Positions 13,563-16,531 of a DNA stretch of 16,531 nt are shown piece by piece. The notes beneath the pieces were generated by a model. It did not search any database and had not been told where the DNA came from. It saw only the letters and a program-made list of their open reading frames with translations. The first letter of the stretch is position 1. Every line of letters begins with the position of its first letter. Location: positions 1 to 16,531 of the forward strand of contig DAOUAJ010000161.1 of assembly GCA_034433615.1 (NCBI GenBank). The letters run 5' to 3'. The translations under genes and the position numbers were made by a program. The DNA is from DAOUAJ01 sp034433615 (lineage in GTDB: Bacteria > Chloroflexota > Anaerolineae > DUEN01).

Positions 13563-14089
13563 GATGCGCCTCGCAGCCAGGACAGCAGGACCTGAACGAT
13601 CTCGGAGCAGCGGGATGGCGTCACCTCACATACCACATGCTCTACTGTGAGCGTCCGGCGGGCGAGGGGTAGCAGCGCCGGTCGCACAACTGTCACAGCC
13701 AGGCGGTATCCGCCCGTGTTCAGCACGTCCAGGCCATTGTGCCAGCCCTCGCCTTGCCTTAGCTCCAGTGGGCCTAGCTCATCAACCACCAGTAAATCGC
13801 ACGGGATCGCCCGGGCCAGCACGCTGGCCCCCCAGGCCAGGGCCTCCGGATCGAAAATGTGTCCCAGGCCGCCGGGCTGACAAGCCTGGCCTCGGGTAGC
13901 CAGCGGACGTATCTGGCCGGTGGCTACGTCCATGACGTCTATCCCGACACGCGCGCCATCGGCGAAACGCGCTGGCGACAGTAATCCGGCGCACCGGTAC
14001 CCGGCCTGGCGCGCCTGCATCACCAACTCCTTCACCAGGGTCGTCTTCCCGATGTTCGACTGACCGGTCAAAAGGATAGCCCTGGCCAT
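13559..14089 (-). CDS. THEP1-like nucleoside-triphosphatase (NTPase)
   Basis: A 176-residue P-loop NTPase of the THEP1 family (COG1618 type). Walker A is GQSNIGKTT at 9-17, Walker B is LLVVDELGPLEL at 99-110, and the conserved central segment is GYRCAGLLSPARFADGARVGIDV. Family members hydrolyse NTPs slowly in vitro and their cellular role is unclear. Here the gene sits 17 bases after the TorD-like gene with GAGGGG before its ATG, and its stop overlaps the start of the ECF ATPase. It is thus a physical bridge between the molybdoenzyme and importer genes, suggesting it serves one of them. A substrate-modifying or salvage kinase-like role is only a guess. Confidence 0.88.
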   Translation of the reverse strand: MARAILLTGQSNIGKTTLVKELVMQARQAGYRCAGLLSPARFADGARVGIDVMDVATGQIRPLATRGQACQPGGLGHIFDPEALAWGASVLARAIPCDLLVVDELGPLELRQGEGWHNGLDVLNTGGYRLAVTVVRPALLPLARRTLTVEHVVCEVTPSRCSEIVQVLLSWLRGAS

Positions 14090-14106
14090 AGCCCCTCATC
14101 AAACGA

Positions 14107-14757
14107 TCACGATACCGGGATTCCGGAACCCTTTTCGGCCGTCTGTAAAATGGCCCGAAGCATCCGGCGGTCCTGCTCTACCCAGACCTGAGTGGCCGTC
14201 AGGATGGCCGCGTAAAAGGGCGAAGGCTCCCAGGCGGTTGCTGTCTCCAGCAAATCCGGCAACCAATCCAGATGGTCGTCCAGGAATTGGACCTGGTCCA
14301 ACGGGCCGAAGTGCTCTACCAGATGGGCCATGAACGCCAGCTCCAGGGCCAGGTGGTCGGGCCGGCCGGCGAATTCCACTGGCGGCGTCCAGCCCGTCAG
14401 ACGGTAAAGCTCCAACAGGTGGCGAGCCGGTTCGCCCATGAGCAGCCCCCGCTCGCCCGCGAAGAGCGTTCCCTCTGCGCTGGCTGGGGCCCAGGATTTG
14501 TACACCGACTCGGCCAGCTCCAGGCGGTGGCGAGGATGCTGAAACAGCCGGTAGTATTCGGCCCCCAGTTCCTCCCGGACCTCCTCCGACGTCCCAGGCT
14601 GGTGCAGGGGCTCCAGGAGAGCCCCTGCCTCTTCGAGCGCTTCGACCAGCAAGCGGCGCAACGTCCCATCTGCAACCTGCTCCGCCAACTCCCTTGCTGG
14701 CGGGCGCAGGGCCCTGGCCAAGATTTGATAGACCCGGCGGCGCAGCAATTCGTTCAT
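14107..14757 (-). CDS. TorD/DmsD-family molybdoenzyme maturation chaperone
   Basis: A 216-residue, all-helical cytoplasmic chaperone of the TorD family, which binds the catalytic subunit of a molybdopterin oxidoreductase before cofactor insertion and Tat export. Seen: N-terminal helices RRRVYQILARALRPP, the EYYRLFQHPRHRLELAESVYKSW segment (68-89), the family motif PDHLALELAFMAHL (133-146) and FLDDHLDWLP (158-167). Its ATG overlaps the stop of the NrfD/HybB-like gene (ATGA), so it is made with that complex. Its presence favours a molybdenum/tungsten enzyme over a Ni-Fe hydrogenase as the missing catalytic subunit. Confidence 0.9.
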   Translation of the reverse strand: MNELLRRRVYQILARALRPPARELAEQVADGTLRRLLVEALEEAGALLEPLHQPGTSEEVREELGAEYYRLFQHPRHRLELAESVYKSWAPASAEGTLFAGERGLLMGEPARHLLELYRLTGWTPPVEFAGRPDHLALELAFMAHLVEHFGPLDQVQFLDDHLDWLPDLLETATAWEPSPFYAAILTATQVWVEQDRRMLRAILQTAEKGSGIPVS

Positions 14758-15953
14758 TCAGTAGCCTCGCGCGGTCTGATTGCCGGGCTTGCTGTTGCCG
14801 ATACCGCCGGCTCCTCGACCTCGACAAACAAGGGCAGGTAGCGTGCGACCAGGCCAAAAGCCAGGACGCCCGCCGACACGATCCCCAGTGTGATGGCGAA
14901 CTCCATCCAGTGCGGGAAGTACCCGGATCCGGCAGGCCGGGTTAGCCCCACCAGGCTCACGTCGAAGCGGTTCAGCACGACGCCAGCCACCACCAGCAGC
15001 GCTCCCACCAGCAGTCCAGTCCGGCTCTGCCGGACCGCCGGCAGCGCAAACAACACCAGAGGGAGCACCACCCCGCCTAGCAGTTCCAGCCAGAAGAGCC
15101 CGGTCAGCAGGCTGCCCTCAAACAGCAGCCCGAGCTCGCCAACTGCGGCCAGGTCGCCAAACTTCAGGATCAGGTAGAGACCCAGAACCCAGGGGATCGC
15201 CCCGGCCAGACGGCTGAGGAGATCCAGTTCCAGGCCACGGCGGAAGGCCCGGTTGCTGATCGAGGACTCCACAATCACCATGGCCAGGCCCACCGCCACC
15301 GCCGACAGGAAGAAGAACAGCGGCAGCAGAGGCGTGTACCACAGCGGGTGAAGCTTCTCCGGCATGATCAGGAACAGGGAGCCTAACGACGACTGGTGCA
15401 AGGTGGAGAGCACGACACCCGCGATGACTAACGGGAACGTCATAGCATGGATTACCCGCAGTGGTGTCTTCAGCCCGAAACGTTCAAACACGAGAGGACT
15501 GAACTCCAGCGTCAGCACCAGGGTGTACAGCATGACGCACCACCCGACCTCGAACATGATCGAGTGCGGGTTCCAGTAGATGATGAGGTGCCAGATCCGT
15601 TCTGGGCGCCCCAGGTCCACCAACAAGGCGACGATCACCATCAGGTAGCCCAGAAACCCGGTCAAGATGGCGGGGCGTAGCAGCGGCCGGAACTCCTTCA
15701 GGTTGAAGATGTACACCGTCGCCGCTATGGTGAAAGCGCCAGCCGCCAGCGCTACACCGCACAGGAGGTCAAAGCTGATCCACAACCCCCAGGGATAGGT
15801 GTTGCTGAGGTTGCTGATGGCGCCGATGCCGTTCGCGTAGCGAATCAGGGCGACCACTATGCCCAGAACCATCAGGGCGCTCAGGATAAGCCAGGACGGC
15901 GATAGGCGCAGTTTAGGCCGGGCGATCGTTCGCGCTATGGTCTGTGTGCTCAT
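14754..15953 (-). CDS. NrfD/PsrC/HybB-family membrane subunit of a respiratory oxidoreductase
   Basis: A 399-residue quinone-interacting integral membrane subunit with about ten transmembrane helices. The segment YPWGLWISFDLLCGVALAAGAFT (from about residue 53), the LVDLGRPERIWHL loop, and NPHSIMFEVGWCVMLYTLVL are typical of the HybB branch of the NrfD family; LHPLWYTPLLPLFFFLSAVAVG follows. The subunit passes electrons between the quinone pool and the 4Fe-4S subunit. Its ATG overlaps the stop of the ferredoxin-like gene (ATGA), and its own stop overlaps the TorD start. Similar subunits occur in hydrogenases and in molybdoenzymes; TorD next door favours the latter. Confidence 0.92.
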   Translation of the reverse strand: MSTQTIARTIARPKLRLSPSWLILSALMVLGIVVALIRYANGIGAISNLSNTYPWGLWISFDLLCGVALAAGAFTIAATVYIFNLKEFRPLLRPAILTGFLGYLMVIVALLVDLGRPERIWHLIIYWNPHSIMFEVGWCVMLYTLVLTLEFSPLVFERFGLKTPLRVIHAMTFPLVIAGVVLSTLHQSSLGSLFLIMPEKLHPLWYTPLLPLFFFLSAVAVGLAMVIVESSISNRAFRRGLELDLLSRLAGAIPWVLGLYLILKFGDLAAVGELGLLFEGSLLTGLFWLELLGGVVLPLVLFALPAVRQSRTGLLVGALLVVAGVVLNRFDVSLVGLTRPAGSGYFPHWMEFAITLGIVSAGVLAFGLVARYLPLFVEVEEPAVSATASPAIRPREATE

Positions 15954-16531
15954 CGGTTCGCCTCCTCCTGCTCATGCGTTGCTGGTTGCTCCGATGCTTC
16001 GGCCCTCGCCTTCATGCCGCGCTCACGCAGCCTGACGATCCCAGCCAGGCCGGCCAGCACGGCTGTCCAGCCCAGAGCAAAGGGGATCGTCCCTGCCATG
16101 ACCGCTTCGCTGGTGGTCGTCACTGGCTTTGGGGCCAACTGCGGCAGCCCCAACTGCTCGAAGGGGATGTGCGAGATGATGAGAAGTGAGGTGCCGCCCC
16201 CTTCCGTTTCACCGTAGACGTGCTGGACGTACCGATCGGGGTGCGCCTGAATGCGAGCTTTCACCTCAGCCAGGAGCTGATCCCGCTCCCCGAAGATGAC
16301 TGCCTGGGTAGGGCAGGTCTCGACGCAAACCGGCTGCAGCCCTTCCGCCAGGCGGTCGGCGCAGAAGTCGCATTTGTGGATAAATGGCTGGTCCAACAGC
16401 CCTCGGTCCCAGTCAAAGGTGGGCACGTTGTAAGGGCAAGCATTCATGCAGTAGCGGCAGCCGATGCACCGCGTGGCGTCGTAGACCACCGGGCCTGTAG
16501 CCGTCTTCTGCAACGCGCCCACCGGACAGGC
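15950..16531 (-). CDS. 4Fe-4S electron-transfer subunit, HybA/DmsB-like (5' end outside window)
   Basis: The C-terminal 193 residues of an iron-sulfur subunit; the frame is open at the window edge, where it begins with ACPVGAL, so a first cluster motif lies upstream. Visible ligands: C-P-V-G at the edge, CIGCRYCMNACP, then CDFC and CVETCP further on, consistent with several [4Fe-4S] clusters. After about residue 125 comes a linker and one transmembrane helix near the C-terminus (SEAVMAGTIPFALGWTAVLAGLAGIV), followed by a charged tail, which is the HybA arrangement and anchors it by the NrfD-type subunit. Catalytic and twin-arginine parts would be upstream. It is translationally coupled to the membrane subunit. 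Confidence 0.9.
   Translation of the reverse strand, partial: ACPVGALQKTATGPVVYDATRCIGCRYCMNACPYNVPTFDWDRGLLDQPFIHKCDFCADRLAEGLQPVCVETCPTQAVIFGERDQLLAEVKARIQAHPDRYVQHVYGETEGGGTSLLIISHIPFEQLGLPQLAPKPVTTTSEAVMAGTIPFALGWTAVLAGLAGIVRLRERGMKARAEASEQPATHEQEEANR

Noticed and set aside
14754..16531. Ni-Fe hydrogenase 2 operon (HybA/HybB)
   Set aside because: The subunits resemble HybA and HybB, but the adjoining TorD-family chaperone serves molybdoenzymes, and no hydrogenase maturation gene is visible; the catalytic gene lies outside the window, so this stays open.

Overview
The window is 16.5 kb of GC-rich DNA in which every gene I can support lies on the minus strand, so transcription runs from high to low coordinates. 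Most neighbours overlap by 1-4 bases or sit within about 20 bases of each other, with good Shine-Dalgarno sequences. Gene content suggests an anaerobic or facultative thermophile-like bacterium: a TorD-matured molybdoenzyme with HybA/HybB-type subunits, a group I ECF transporter, a THEP1 NTPase, radical SAM enzymes and DGC-domain proteins. Chloroflexota (Anaerolineae-like) is my best guess, but no phylogenetic marker is present. There are no tRNA, rRNA, CRISPR or insertion-sequence genes.

In transcription order there are four regions. (1) 16531-14107 encodes the 4Fe-4S subunit, NrfD/HybB-type membrane subunit and TorD chaperone of a membrane-bound respiratory oxidoreductase; the catalytic subunit would be upstream, outside the window. 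(2) 14089-10731 follows after 17 bases: a THEP1-like NTPase, a fused double ECF ATPase, a putative S component and EcfT, i.e. a complete ECF-type importer of unknown substrate. (3) 10630-5486 is a run of small redox- and metal-related proteins: a compact FGE/SUMF1-fold protein, an AhpD-like protein with CxxC, a solitary cyclic-nucleotide-binding-fold protein, a cysteine-conserving DUF6951-like protein, a possible gene relic, a second AhpD-like protein without the CxxC, an intact DGC-domain protein, a broken DGC copy, a NifX-like protein, a CDF metal efflux pump and a small winged-helix-like protein. (4) 5458-1 holds a patatin-like lipase, an Mrp/ApbC-type Fe-S carrier ATPase, two further DGC remnants, a B12-dependent radical SAM enzyme related to hopanoid methylases, and a second radical SAM protein cut by the window edge.

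The most unusual signal is the DGC-domain family. There is one intact copy (7566-7985) and three damaged ones: a frameshifted copy with an internal deletion (7230-7569), an 84-base fragment (5375-5458) and a copy that has lost its whole DGC centre (3045-3274). Each damaged copy lies tightly between otherwise healthy genes. This indicates repeated duplication and decay, or recombination, of this small putative metal-binding gene within one locus. The second theme is loss of thiol motifs: one of two AhpD-like proteins and the Mrp protein lack cysteines typical of their families. My inference is a metal, Fe-S or thiol-redox homeostasis locus attached to a molybdoenzyme and an importer. No single function is proven by the sequence.
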